This document shows, piece after piece, positions 8,763-17,446 of a stretch of 64,000 nt of DNA; position 1 is the first letter of the stretch, and the number at the start of each line of letters is the position of its first letter. Position numbers and translations under genes: made by a program. Origin of the DNA: BS750m-G69 sp964441235 (GTDB lineage Bacteria; Fidelibacterota; UBA2242); NCBI GenBank assembly GCA_964441235.1, contig CAYTUQ010000002.1:62001-126000 (forward strand), written 5' to 3'. Under the pieces are notes generated by a model that made no database searches, was not told the DNA's origin, and saw only the letters and a program-made list of their open reading frames with translations.

Positions 8763-10892
8763 ATGATGAATTTAAAGAACTTAGATTTAAAAAAAGCTTA
8801 CGATTCGGATTTAGATGATATACTCAGTGATTTCTATATTCCTGTACTATCAAACTCTATTAAGTATAGGAGATTGGCTGGGTTTTTTTCTTCAAGTAGT
8901 CTTGCTGTGTCTGCATGGGGTATTTCTAGATTTATTTCCAATGGTGGTCACATGGATTTGATTTGTGGTGCGAAACTAAGCAAAGCAGATGTGGAGGCAA
9001 TTAAGGAGGCACATGAAAATCCTAATGCGATAATAGAAAGGATTTTTTTCGAGGACATAGAAGACTTAGAAAATGAATTCATTCGAGACCATGTACAGGC
9101 ACTAGGATGGATGATAGCAAACAAAAAACTGGATATTAAGATATCTTTAGTGTACAATAAGGAAGGTTGTCCTCTCGATGAAGAAACTATTGAAAAACAG
9201 GGCATATTCCATCAAAAAGTTGGCATATTTGAGGATACTGATGGTAACACGGTCTCATTTAGTGGTTCTAGTAATGAATCTGCAATGGGATGGTTAAAAA
9301 ATATCGGAGAATTTAAAGTTTTCCGCAGTTGGATAAAGTCTGAAGAAGAATATCTAAATGCTGATAAAAAGAGATTTGAGAAATTCTGGAGTGGATTTGC
9401 AAATAGATTCAAGGTAATAGAAATTCCTACTGCAATTAAAGAAAAATTGATTGAGATTGCTCCAGGAGGTATATCAGATTTAAACTTGGATAAGTGGTTG
9501 AAGAAGGACGAGAGTACGAAAAAGACAATAAAATTATGGAAATACCAGATACAAGCCATAACAAACTGGCTGAATAATGATAAAAAAGGCATTTTTGAAA
9601 TGGCTACAGGTACCGGAAAAACTTTTGCTGCTTTAGGTTGTCTTAAAAAAGTCCTAGGAAATGTTAAAAAATTAGTAACAGTTATCACCTGTCCCTATGG
9701 CCATTTAGTGAAACAGTGGGTTGGTGATATTAATGAATTTGGAATTTCTTGTGATACAATTATTGCAGATAGTAGTAATTATGGCTGGAAAAACAAATTA
9801 ATGGACAATATATTGGATATAAGAAATGGAATAAGCGAAAAACTAATAGTTTTAACAACACATGTTACTTTTTCCATGAATGATTTTATTAAGATAATTA
9901 GAAAAGCAAATGCAGAATTATTTTTAATCGCTGATGAAGTTCACGGAGTCGGAGCACGTGAAAGAAAAAGAGGATTGATAGAAAACTATCGTTTTAGATT
10001 AGGTCTAAGTGCAACACCTAAACGTTGGTTTGATCTTGAGGGTACAGAAGATCTTTTTGATTATTTTGGAGGGACTGTTTTTGACTTTCCATTAAAGAAA
10101 GCGATTAATACGATAAACCCTGATACGGGAAGGACCTTTCTTGTACCATATGAATACAAACCATATTTTATAGAATTAACAGATGAGGAATTAAATGAAT
10201 ATGAAAAAGAAACTGAAAAAATTGCTAAGACATATTATCGGTCAAAAGATAGAGAAGAAAGGGATAAGTGGTTCTCGTTATTATTAATCAAACGCCAAAA
10301 AATCATAAAAAACGCGGTTAATAAATTCAACGCATTTAAAAAAATACTTAACGGTATTGAAGAAATAAAAGATTGTTTGGTCTATTGTTCTCCACAACAA
10401 ATAGACAAAGTCCAAGACATCTTAAATTCATATAAACGAGAAAATATAATACAGCATAAATTTACAAATAAAGAAGGTGTAGTACCTGAAAATAAATACG
10501 GAGGAATTTCTGAAAGAGAGGCTCTCCTTCAAAAACTTGCCGAAGGAAAAATTCATGTATTAGTCGCTATGAAATGTTTAGATGAGGGGGTGGATGTCCC
10601 CCCAGTTAAGACAGCTATCATTTTGGCTAGTACCGGAAATCCTAGACAATACATTCAAAGGAGGGGTAGAATTTTAAGGCGCTTCCCAGGTAAAGAAAAG
10701 GCGGTTATTTACGATGTCATTGTTGTACCAACCCTTTCTTGTTCTGTGAACCCAGATTTTTTCGAGTTAGAAAGAAAGATACTTGGGAAAGAATTAAAAA
10801 GATATAAAGAGTTTGCTTATATATCCACTAATGCTATAGAATGCTTAAATAAGATAGAAGAGTTTGAAGAAAGATATAATATAACCATATAG
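8763..10892 (+). CDS. PLD-nuclease-like domain fused to an SF2 DEAH-type helicase
   Basis: In this 709-residue protein, residues ~1-180 form a phospholipase D-like domain with an H-x-K pair (H150, K152 in GIFHQK) and the downstream SGSSNES motif. Residues ~255-690 are a superfamily 2 helicase: Walker A ATGTGKT at 281-287, DEVH at 391-394, SATPK at 416-420 and the motif VI region QRRGRILR near 648. Similar PLD-SF2 proteins occur in several defence systems and as restriction components beside DNA phosphorothioation genes. It is the first gene of a five-gene operon with a 13-base gap to the next gene. The A-rich sequence contrasts with the ATPase-PglZ gene upstream. A nuclease/translocase acting on foreign DNA is the likely role. 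Only one HxK motif is seen, so an active nuclease would need a dimer or may be inactive. Confidence 0.85.
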   Translation: MMNLKNLDLKKAYDSDLDDILSDFYIPVLSNSIKYRRLAGFFSSSSLAVSAWGISRFISNGGHMDLICGAKLSKADVEAIKEAHENPNAIIERIFFEDIEDLENEFIRDHVQALGWMIANKKLDIKISLVYNKEGCPLDEETIEKQGIFHQKVGIFEDTDGNTVSFSGSSNESAMGWLKNIGEFKVFRSWIKSEEEYLNADKKRFEKFWSGFANRFKVIEIPTAIKEKLIEIAPGGISDLNLDKWLKKDESTKKTIKLWKYQIQAITNWLNNDKKGIFEMATGTGKTFAALGCLKKVLGNVKKLVTVITCPYGHLVKQWVGDINEFGISCDTIIADSSNYGWKNKLMDNILDIRNGISEKLIVLTTHVTFSMNDFIKIIRKANAELFLIADEVHGVGARERKRGLIENYRFRLGLSATPKRWFDLEGTEDLFDYFGGTVFDFPLKKAINTINPDTGRTFLVPYEYKPYFIELTDEELNEYEKETEKIAKTYYRSKDREERDKWFSLLLIKRQKIIKNAVNKFNAFKKILNGIEEIKDCLVYCSPQQIDKVQDILNSYKRENIIQHKFTNKEGVVPENKYGGISEREALLQKLAEGKIHVLVAMKCLDEGVDVPPVKTAIILASTGNPRQYIQRRGRILRRFPGKEKAVIYDVIVVPTLSCSVNPDFFELERKILGKELKRYKEFAYISTNAIECLNKIEEFEERYNITI

Positions 10893-10905
10893 AGAGGTAA
10901 ATAAA

Positions 10906-11094
10906 ATGGCTGTGAATGTAAATAAAAAAATCTCAGATAAAATTATGGAGTGTGAGTTTAGCGATGAAATAAAGGGTTTTTTGGCAGAGATACTTATCTT
11001 CGAGTTAGAACATTTTGATGAAGCAAGACCAAGATACAAAGAAAAATATGAAGAACTCGTAAACAAATATACAATCAAATTCGAGGTAAAATAG
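10906..11094 (+). CDS. Small acidic helical protein in the Dnd-like operon
   Basis: This 62-residue protein has the start ATG preceded by AGAGAGGTAAATAAA, a strong site. The sequence is predicted mostly helical and acidic (SDEIKGFLAEILIFELEHFD, then RYKEKYEELVNKY). It ends two bases before the DndD-like gene, so the two are almost certainly co-translated. I recognise no named family. It is in the size range of small partner subunits but does not show a clear DndE signature. The reading frame, ribosome site and operon packing make it a real gene; function unknown. Confidence 0.75.
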   Translation: MAVNVNKKISDKIMECEFSDEIKGFLAEILIFELEHFDEARPRYKEKYEELVNKYTIKFEVK

Positions 11095-11096
11095 AA

Positions 11097-13094
11097 ATGA
11101 ATATAAATTCTATCAAACTAATGAATTACAGGCAATATAAAGATGAAGAAATAGAATTCTCTAGTTCTGAAAATCAGAATCTTACGGTTCTACAAGGAAC
11201 TACTGGGGCCGGGAAAACAAATCTTCTAAATGCCATAACTTGGTGTCTTTATGGAAAAGAAAAACATCTTGAGAAAAAATATAAAGGATTGCCGATTGTC
11301 AATACAATGACCTTAAATGAATTAGAACCCGGAGAGAAATGTAAAGTAGGAGTCTCAATTCACATTAGAGACGAAGAAGGCAAGAAAATAATCATAGGTA
11401 GAAGTCTCAAATTTCAAAAGTTGAAAGATGGTAAATTAATCAAAGTCCAAGATTCTCTGAGTAAATCTCTTGATGGCTCGACGTTTATAATGGTACAACA
11501 AATAAATAAGGATATGATAGAAGTTAAAGACCCAGAATATATCCTAAATAGATTGATTCCTGAAAGCATAGAGGAATATTTCTTTTTTGATGGTGAGAGA
11601 TTAAATGATTATTTCAGAGCTACGTCTGGAGAAAAAATCCGTGATGCAGTTTTTAAAATTTCTCAAATAGGTTTGTTAGAAAATGCTATTGAACATTTGG
11701 AAAGTGAAAAGAAAGATTTCGTAATAAGGGCTGGTAAATTGGGTTCTAAAGCAGAGGAAATTAGAGAAGAACTTTATGAAGATGAGAAATTGCTTAAGGA
11801 ATATAAGCAAGAATTAAGTCGCTTAAAGGGACAAAAGGGAGAAGCACAAAATAAGGAAGATGAATATAGCAAAAAATTAAGAACAAGTTCGATTCCCAAT
11901 GTTAGAGAACTTGAAAAAGAAAGAATTGAAACCGAAGAAGAGTTAGGTAAATTAGAAAAGCACATAAAAGAACTTGAAAAAGAAACATTTGATTACCTAA
12001 TTAAAATAGTTCCTTCAATATTTGCTCACGGTCCAATTGTAATAATGAAAGAATTGATTGGCAGACGAAAAGAAGCTGGAGATATACCGCCTGATTACAA
12101 AAAGAATTTTTTAGAGAAGTTACTTAAAAAGGGAGAATGTATATGTGGAACAGATATTTCTAAAGCAAACAAATGTAGGGAAAAAGTTGAAAGACTTGTA
12201 AGAGAATGCGATGATATATCAAACATAAGTGGTGAGCTAACTGAAGAATATGTTAGTTTGAGATCAATAATAGATGATTTAAAAAACTTTCGTAAGGAAC
12301 AAATATCCTATGGAAAAGGAATTAAAGAATTAGAAGAAGATAGAAAAAGAAAAAGTGAGAAGCTTAAAAAGATCAGTGAAAAAATCGGTAGCTCCGACAT
12401 TGAGCAAATTAAAAGATGGGAACATAAATTAGCAAAATACAAGGAAATTGAAAACGATCTGGTTAATAAAATAGCTGAGTTGAAATTCTATATTAAGGAA
12501 AAAGAAAATAGGATTGATAAATTAAATAGACAGTTTGATGAGGAATTGAAAAAAGAAGAAAAGTATAAAATACTTAGAAAAATTTTATGTTTCTGTGATA
12601 AAAGTTTAGATGCTCTGAAAGAGATTAGAGAAAAAATTATGGAAGATGTTCGGAAAGAAATAGAAGAAAAAACGAAAAATCAATTTTTTGCTTTAATTTG
12701 GAAAAGAGAAACTTATAAGGATTTAAAAATAGATAAGGAATATAATATATCTGTTATAGACCAATATGGATTAGAAGGAACAGGAACTCTTAGTGCAGGG
12801 GAAAGGCAAGTGCTTGCTCTCTCATTTGTAGCTGCATTGAACAATGTATCAGGGTTTAATGTACCAATAGTTATAGATACTCCGTTGGGAAGGCTCGCAA
12901 AAGAACCTAAGAAAAATGTTGCAAGTAACCTCCCAGGATATTTGAAAGAAAAACAAGTAATCTTACTTGTGACCGATGAAGAGTACACAATTGAAGTTAG
13001 AGATAAATTATCCAAAAGAGTAGGTAAGGAGTATTTAATTAATTTTAGAGAAAACAAAAAAGGTAGTGAAGCAAAGGTGGTGGCATATGATTAG
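11097..13094 (+). CDS. DndD/Rad50-like SMC-type ATPase
   Basis: This 665-residue protein has the ABC-ATPase halves at its two ends and a long coiled coil between them. Walker A GTTGAGKT is at 34-41, the signature LSAGERQ near 565-571 and Walker B IVIDTP near 589-594. The motif EEYFFFDGERLNDYF near 160 is characteristic of DndD-type proteins. The coiled coil (about 195-520) is interrupted at 348-360 by C-x-C-G and a later C, resembling a zinc-hook. DndD proteins hydrolyse ATP and act on DNA in phosphorothioate modification; relatives also occur in other defence systems. Here no DndB, DndC or DndE is visible nearby. The gene overlaps the next start by eight bases, so it belongs to the operon 8763-14672. 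Confidence 0.85.
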   Translation: MNINSIKLMNYRQYKDEEIEFSSSENQNLTVLQGTTGAGKTNLLNAITWCLYGKEKHLEKKYKGLPIVNTMTLNELEPGEKCKVGVSIHIRDEEGKKIIIGRSLKFQKLKDGKLIKVQDSLSKSLDGSTFIMVQQINKDMIEVKDPEYILNRLIPESIEEYFFFDGERLNDYFRATSGEKIRDAVFKISQIGLLENAIEHLESEKKDFVIRAGKLGSKAEEIREELYEDEKLLKEYKQELSRLKGQKGEAQNKEDEYSKKLRTSSIPNVRELEKERIETEEELGKLEKHIKELEKETFDYLIKIVPSIFAHGPIVIMKELIGRRKEAGDIPPDYKKNFLEKLLKKGECICGTDISKANKCREKVERLVRECDDISNISGELTEEYVSLRSIIDDLKNFRKEQISYGKGIKELEEDRKRKSEKLKKISEKIGSSDIEQIKRWEHKLAKYKEIENDLVNKIAELKFYIKEKENRIDKLNRQFDEELKKEEKYKILRKILCFCDKSLDALKEIREKIMEDVRKEIEEKTKNQFFALIWKRETYKDLKIDKEYNISVIDQYGLEGTGTLSAGERQVLALSFVAALNNVSGFNVPIVIDTPLGRLAKEPKKNVASNLPGYLKEKQVILLVTDEEYTIEVRDKLSKRVGKEYLINFRENKKGSEAKVVAYD

Positions 13095-13521
13095 TAAAGA
13101 ACCTGATAGATTATATATCAGAAAATCTGATAGAAAAGATTATGATAGATTATTAGAAAAAGATAGCCCATTTGTTGGAAAGGAGAATAAGGATTTGTTT
13201 ATGATGGCTTTGATTACAGGTTTTCATGAAGGAACCAGAGTAAAATTAGATAAAAGAGAGGGTTTCTTTTTGTTATATCATCTAAATGATAAAGAAAATA
13301 GTATAATCAAAGCAATAGCAGTAGCTAAAGAAGGCGATTTAAATATATTACTCGATAAGAAAAAAATTTATTCTATTGCAGAAGAGTATGCTACCAGCGG
13401 CATAAAATTATTAAAAGATAAGGTTTTTAGTGGTGGATATGGAAGTTATATTAAAAAACTTGAATCAGAACTAATAGATGAATTCGAAAGAATCAAATAC
13501 AAAATAGATAATAATCTATGA
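13087..13521 (+). CDS. Dnd-system-associated protein 4-like
   Basis: The frame is open from an ATG at 13066, but the ATG at 13087 (MISKEPDRLY) is preferred because GGTGG lies five bases before it; this gives 144 residues. The central part, LFMMALITGFHEGTRVKL then IIKAIAVAKEGDLNILLD and IYSIAEEYATSGIKLLKD, follows the pattern of the small Dnd-system-associated protein 4 family: a helical start, a short basic loop, then A-x-A-x-x-E-G-D and a helical EEYA-x-x-G-I segment. This family is known mainly from gene neighbourhoods of DNA phosphorothioation genes; its biochemical role is not established. It overlaps the radical SAM gene by four bases (ATGA), indicating translational coupling. Confidence 0.65.
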   Translation: MISKEPDRLYIRKSDRKDYDRLLEKDSPFVGKENKDLFMMALITGFHEGTRVKLDKREGFFLLYHLNDKENSIIKAIAVAKEGDLNILLDKKKIYSIAEEYATSGIKLLKDKVFSGGYGSYIKKLESELIDEFERIKYKIDNNL

Positions 13522-14672
13522 AACCACACAAAAAAATACTCCTTATAGAACCAGCGTATAAAGCTAAATATCCTCCACTCGGATTGATGAAGATTTCAAC
13601 CTATCATAAGCAACGAGGAGATGAAGTTATATTCTATAAAGGAACAAATGTAGAATTAAGGAATCAAAAGTGGGATATTATTTATATTACCACTATGTTT
13701 ACCTTTCAATGGAATATTACGATAAAAACAATTAAATTCTATCAGCGAAATAAACATAATAAAGATATTAGAATTGGCGGTGTTCTTGCTTCTCTCCTCA
13801 AAGATGATGTAGAAAAAGAGACAGGCATAGAGCCTCATTTTGGTTTATATGAGAAGGTAGATATGTTGCCACCTGACTATGAATTATCTAATAATTATTA
13901 TACAAATAATGCAAGTTTTGGATACATGACTAGAGGATGTGTAAATAAATGTCCTTACTGTGCTGTTCCCATATTAGAACCAGAATATATACCATATATA
14001 CCATTAAAAGGACAAGTTGATCCAAACAAGAAAGATCTAATACTATTGGACAATAATGTTTTAGCTTCTTCAGAATTTCCAAGAATAATTAGAGAAATTA
14101 AAGAATATGGTTTTTATAAAGGTGCAAAATTTAATGGTAAATTTCGATATATTGATTTTAATCAAGGAGTAGATGCCAGATTATTGACAGATGAGAAGAT
14201 GAAACTTTTAAGTGAACTTCCTATCAAACCTTTAAGAATAGCATTTGATCATATAAAACTAAAAAAATTATATATAAAAAAAGTTCGTCTTGCTAGAAAA
14301 TATGGAATTAAAAACCTGTCAAACTTTATATTATTCAACTATAATGATACCCCCGAAGATTTTTACGAAAGACTGAGAATAAATATTGAATTAAATGAGG
14401 AATTTGGTTTAAGCATTTTTTCTTTTCCAATGAAATTTGTTCCCTTAGATAATAAGAACAGGAAATATATTGATGAAGCTCATTGGACTAAACAGCAGTT
14501 AAGAGGGGTTCAATGTATCTTGAATGCGACTCATGGTGTGGTTGGAGCTAAAAAACCATTCTTTGAAAAAGCTTTTGGCAAGGATGTAGATGAATTTAAA
14601 TATATTATAGAACAATCGGAGGAGCATATTTTTCATCGAGAGAAAATGAGAGAATATAGCGGTCAAAAATAA
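13518..14672 (+). CDS. Radical SAM enzyme with B12-binding-like N-terminus
   Basis: In this 384-residue protein, residues ~1-110 resemble the Rossmann-like domain that precedes many radical SAM domains (KILLIEPAYKAKYPPLGLMK) but lack the D-x-H-x-x-G cobalamin motif. The iron-sulfur motif C-x3-C-x2-C is intact at C141, C145 and C148 (GCVNKCPYC). Further radical SAM features are DFNQGVDARLL near 214 and NFILFNYND near 270. It starts inside the stop of the Dnd-associated protein gene (ATGA), so it is the last member of the five-gene operon. A radical SAM enzyme coupled to DndD-like and helicase genes suggests chemistry on DNA or a nucleotide, but the substrate is unknown and the modification role is inference. 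Confidence 0.85.
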   Translation: MKPHKKILLIEPAYKAKYPPLGLMKISTYHKQRGDEVIFYKGTNVELRNQKWDIIYITTMFTFQWNITIKTIKFYQRNKHNKDIRIGGVLASLLKDDVEKETGIEPHFGLYEKVDMLPPDYELSNNYYTNNASFGYMTRGCVNKCPYCAVPILEPEYIPYIPLKGQVDPNKKDLILLDNNVLASSEFPRIIREIKEYGFYKGAKFNGKFRYIDFNQGVDARLLTDEKMKLLSELPIKPLRIAFDHIKLKKLYIKKVRLARKYGIKNLSNFILFNYNDTPEDFYERLRINIELNEEFGLSIFSFPMKFVPLDNKNRKYIDEAHWTKQQLRGVQCILNATHGVVGAKKPFFEKAFGKDVDEFKYIIEQSEEHIFHREKMREYSGQK

Positions 14673-14699
14673 CGATTAGGAAAAGGAACAAGCTGCCAC

Positions 14700-14789
14700 T
14701 TCATATAACATGGTTTAAAAGACTTTGATATGCTTCTTCCAAAATCAGCTTTGCAAAACTTCTTTTACATCGATACCGTTATATGAAAT
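14700..14789 (+). other. attC-like recombination site closing the five-gene block
   Basis: The outer boxes TTCATATAAC (14700-14709) and GTTATATGAA (14778-14787) are perfect inverted copies. Inner boxes TAAAAGA (14716-14722) and TCTTTTA (14761-14767) are also perfect, with unequal spacers of 6 and 10 bases. The inner stem continues imperfectly (CTTTGATATGC against GCAAAACTT). This R-L...L-R layout, ending in GTT, is that of integron attC sites. It lies 27 bases after the radical SAM stop. No integrase gene is visible in the window, so the identification is tentative. Confidence 0.45.
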
Positions 14790-14804
14790 GCTAATTTTGC
14801 TCAT

Positions 14805-14915
14805 ATGGATGATAAACTAAAAAAACGCATAGAAGAATTAGTGAAAGAGGAAATATCAATTGTTCCTCATGATTCTGCGTAGCCTAAGATGTTTGAAGAT
14901 GAAGCTGCTTTTTTT
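14805..14915 (+). pseudogene. GrpB-family remnant
   Basis: The frame starts at ATG 14805 and gives EELVKEEISIVPHDSA, then a TAG at 14880-14882, then PKMFEDEAAFF. GrpB (UPF0157) proteins have the pattern V-x-I-V-x-Y-D-P-x-W-P-x-x-F-x-x-E near their N-terminus; here the W position is the stop (TGG to TAG). The similarity ends at a run of eight Ts (14909-14916), after which the sequence belongs to a different family. Only the first ~35 residues of the gene remain. Confidence 0.55.
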
Positions 14916-15796
14916 TGCGGGAAATTGCCACGGAATTAAGAGGCAGATACCAGGATCTCCTCATGCTGCCATTCTTGTTTTCTGAATTACTGAAATTGAA
15001 AAACGTTTCTTTTAACAGGAGAACCTTTTACACGCCTAAGAAAGGCGGCTTATTGAATATGTTTGATCTATACTTGAGAGAAGGAGGATTTCCTGAGGTT
15101 CTTAAAAAGGAAAATGAGATTGAGAAAAAAGATCTACTGCAAATTTACTATCGAACGCTTTTTTATAAAGATTTGCTGGAACGGTATCATATCCGAGCCA
15201 AAGCTCTTCTTGAAGCTATGATGAATTATTGTCTGGATATTATGGGTGACCTGTTTTCGGTATCACGTTTTGCTAAAAGTATTCAAGCGACTGATTTACC
15301 AGTAAGTAAGAAAACGGTTTCAAACTACTTGCATTATCTTCAAGAAACCTTTTTTATTATTGTTAACGAAAAATTTGATTTCTCTCCCCGAAAGCGAATG
15401 ATGAATCCGAAAAAAGTATATTTACTGGATGGAGGATTCAGCACGATCGCAGTCAATTTTTCCGAGAATAGAGGCAAATTCCTGGAAAATGTGGTTGCCA
15501 TTCAATTGTTCAGAATGCGCGAGGAAATGTACTATTTTAAAAAAGATCATGAGTGTGATTTCATTATCAAGCGAGGGACGAAACCTTATATAGCCATTCA
15601 AACATGCTGGGAGCTCAATGAAAGTAATCGAAAACGAGAGATGCAGGGACTTATGGAAGCCATGCGTGTTTTAAATATTCAGCACGGTTTGATTCTGACC
15701 TATGAACAGGAAGGTTGGGAAGAAATAGAAGGAAAGCAAATTTCAATCATGCCAACTTATCAATGGCTGTTGGGGAATAATAGCATCCTGGAGTGA
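14915..15796 (+). pseudogene. COG1373-type ATPase (AAA_14/DUF4143) lacking its P-loop half
   Basis: The 293 residues from TTG 14915 match the middle and C-terminal parts of COG1373 ATPases. They begin at REIATELRGR, which in full proteins follows the AAA core, then LREGGFPEV near 50, KTVSNYLHYLQETFFI in the winged-helix part, and a DUF4143 nuclease-like region with ECDFIIKRG and YIAIQ. Walker A and Walker B are absent, so the gene is truncated by roughly its first third. It is fused at a T-run to the GrpB remnant. These proteins are often found near mobile DNA. It is most likely non-functional. Confidence 0.7.
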
Positions 15797-15807
15797 AAGT
15801 GATCTAA

Positions 15808-16074
15808 GGAACTCCAACCTCCGGTGCAGCTCCGCTTGCCGTCCAATTTGCAGATTCATCCACCGGTAATCCTACTTCCTGGACATGGGATTTTGGTGAT
15901 GATGGGACAAGCACTGAGCAAAATCCACAGCATACTTATACTTCGGCAGGAACTTATACAGTCTCATTAACAGTCTCAGATGGTTTAAATGAAAGTACAG
16001 AAACGAAGGATTCTTACATTTCCGTGACAGAATCTGAAGAAGGTACCTGCTACTGGTCAAGTGGATTTATTTAA
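15808..16074 (+). pseudogene. C-terminal fragment of a PKD-domain surface protein
   Basis: A frame without a start codon (upstream stop at 15805-15807) encodes about 88 residues containing a clear PKD domain: GAAPLAVQFADSS, WTWDFGDDGT, HTYTSAGTYTVSL and a final serine/threonine-rich tail ending SSGFI. PKD domains belong to secreted or cell-surface proteins. All upstream parts (signal peptide, other domains) are missing. The remnant is followed immediately by a strong terminator, which probably served the original gene. Confidence 0.75.
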
Positions 16075-16079
16075 TTAGT

Positions 16080-16117
16080 GAAAACGCCCCTTCTCAATCA
16101 GGATTAGGGGCGTTTTC
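16080..16117 (+). terminator. Strong hairpin terminator
   Basis: The arms GAAAACGCCCC (16080-16090) and GGGGCGTTTTC (16107-16117) form a perfect 11-bp stem with a 16-base loop. The A-run on one side and T-run on the other allow termination in both directions. It lies six bases after the PKD fragment and marks the end of the accessory region. Confidence 0.85.
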
Positions 16118-16598
16118 ATTTAACTCATCCGCATAATATATTTCACCCTAAAAAACAATTCCCCATACTGGGGTGCTTCACAACTCCATACTAAGGTTTT
16201 TTCCAGTCCTCTTGCATTTGTCACTGTTTAAAAAAAAGATATAATGCAAATAAAAACATCATCATTCAGAATTAAGTAGCGATTACACAATTTAATTTCA
16301 CCTATTTCAGTTTGACAATGTTTAATACATTAGGTAATTTCACCGAGTTCTTTTGACAATTATAAAGAAACAAAATATGCATACACATTCTCCTATAAAA
16401 GTATAAAGACAAACGCAACAATACAATGAATATTGTTGGTCAATTTTTAAACTAAAAAGAATTATATATTTAAATACTTATGAATTTTGCAGCTCTTCAA
16501 AATTAAGTAGTTAAAAACAAGAGGTACAAGAAAATGTATCAACTTTCACCTACTACTATACTGAAACATCCAGAATTCGGGTTATAAAAATCTTTAAG
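16118..16598. other. A/T-rich gene-free stretch upstream of the alkylation-repair gene
   Basis: No credible gene is present. The only candidate signal is TTGACA at 16353-16358 followed after 17 bases by TATGCA at 16376-16381, a possible sigma-70-type promoter about 215 bases before the next start. No strong hairpin or dispersed repeat was recognised. Confidence 0.4.
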
Positions 16599-17345
16599 AT
16601 GAAAAAAACAACGCCGCAACAACTTGCTGAAAAAGCTATAACACTCCTAAAAGAGTCAGCTAACCCCGACGAAGCTAAAACGCAGAGGAGATTTTTCAAA
16701 TCGAATAAAAAGATAGAAATTCTGGGACTAAATGCCGCTCAACAGCAATCCATAGGAAAATTAATTTATAAACAGATACGCAATATCTGGAGTGCAGATG
16801 AAGCAATTGATTTTGTGGAATTACTCATTTCAAAACCGGAGCTTGAAACAAAATTAGTTTCAATAATCTTTCTGAAAAACTTTATAGACGACTTTAGACC
16901 TGACATCCATAATAGAATAAAAAAATGGCTGCTCTGTAATTATTGCAATAATTGGGAAATAGTTGATTCATTGTGTCTTTCGATAATGGCACCATTAATT
17001 AACAAATATCCAGAAATCATCCCTGAATTATTAGACTGGTCGAAATCGCCAAATCTATGGGTACGCCGCAGTTCAATTGTCTCCCTTGTAAAACTTGCCA
17101 GGCACAGTGAAAAATTAGACGTAGTGTATTCACTTATTGAACAGCTATTATCAGACACAAATGATCTTATACAGAAACCAAATGGGTGGCTTTTGAGAGA
17201 AGCAGGAAAAAAAGATCCAAAAAGATTGGAACAATTTCTTCTGAAACATAGTACAGCCATTCCAAGAGTAACGGTCAGATATGCAATTGAACGATTTCCG
17301 GAAAATAAAAGGAAGTGGCTGTTACTTGAAACAAAAAGATTTTGA
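16599..17345 (+). CDS. AlkD-like DNA alkylation repair protein
   Basis: This 248-residue all-helical HEAT-repeat protein belongs to the DNA alkylation repair family (AlkC/AlkD). Diagnostic segments are LGLNAAQQQSIGKLI near 44, the central NWEIVDSL near 121, LWVRRSSIVSLVKLAR near 153 and the C-terminal GWLLREAGKKDPKRLEQFL near 197 followed by PRVTVRYAIERFPE. AlkD removes bulky or charged alkylated bases such as N3- and N7-alkylpurines; it does not flip the base. The gene stands alone with no near partner; ATG 16599 begins MKKTTPQQ, with a weak upstream TAAGATG. Substrate specificity cannot be read from the sequence. Confidence 0.85.
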   Translation: MKKTTPQQLAEKAITLLKESANPDEAKTQRRFFKSNKKIEILGLNAAQQQSIGKLIYKQIRNIWSADEAIDFVELLISKPELETKLVSIIFLKNFIDDFRPDIHNRIKKWLLCNYCNNWEIVDSLCLSIMAPLINKYPEIIPELLDWSKSPNLWVRRSSIVSLVKLARHSEKLDVVYSLIEQLLSDTNDLIQKPNGWLLREAGKKDPKRLEQFLLKHSTAIPRVTVRYAIERFPENKRKWLLLETKRF

Positions 17346-17446
17346 CTCTACAGAAGTGTTGAAACGTGAGGAGTGAAATCCGACAGCTTGCAGAAAACGT
17401 GATACTGAGAAAAATGTGACAATAGAAAATAATAAAGGGAAAAATT

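Noticed and set aside
11097..13094. Canonical Rad50 or SbcC
   Set aside because: The length is too short, the FFFDGERL motif is DndD-type, no SbcD/Mre11 gene is adjacent, and the hook is C-x-C-G rather than C-x-x-C.
8763..14672. Complete Dnd phosphorothioation system
   Set aside because: Neither DndC (PAPS-reductase-like), DndB (DGQHR) nor a clear DndE is encoded in the operon or its visible neighbours.
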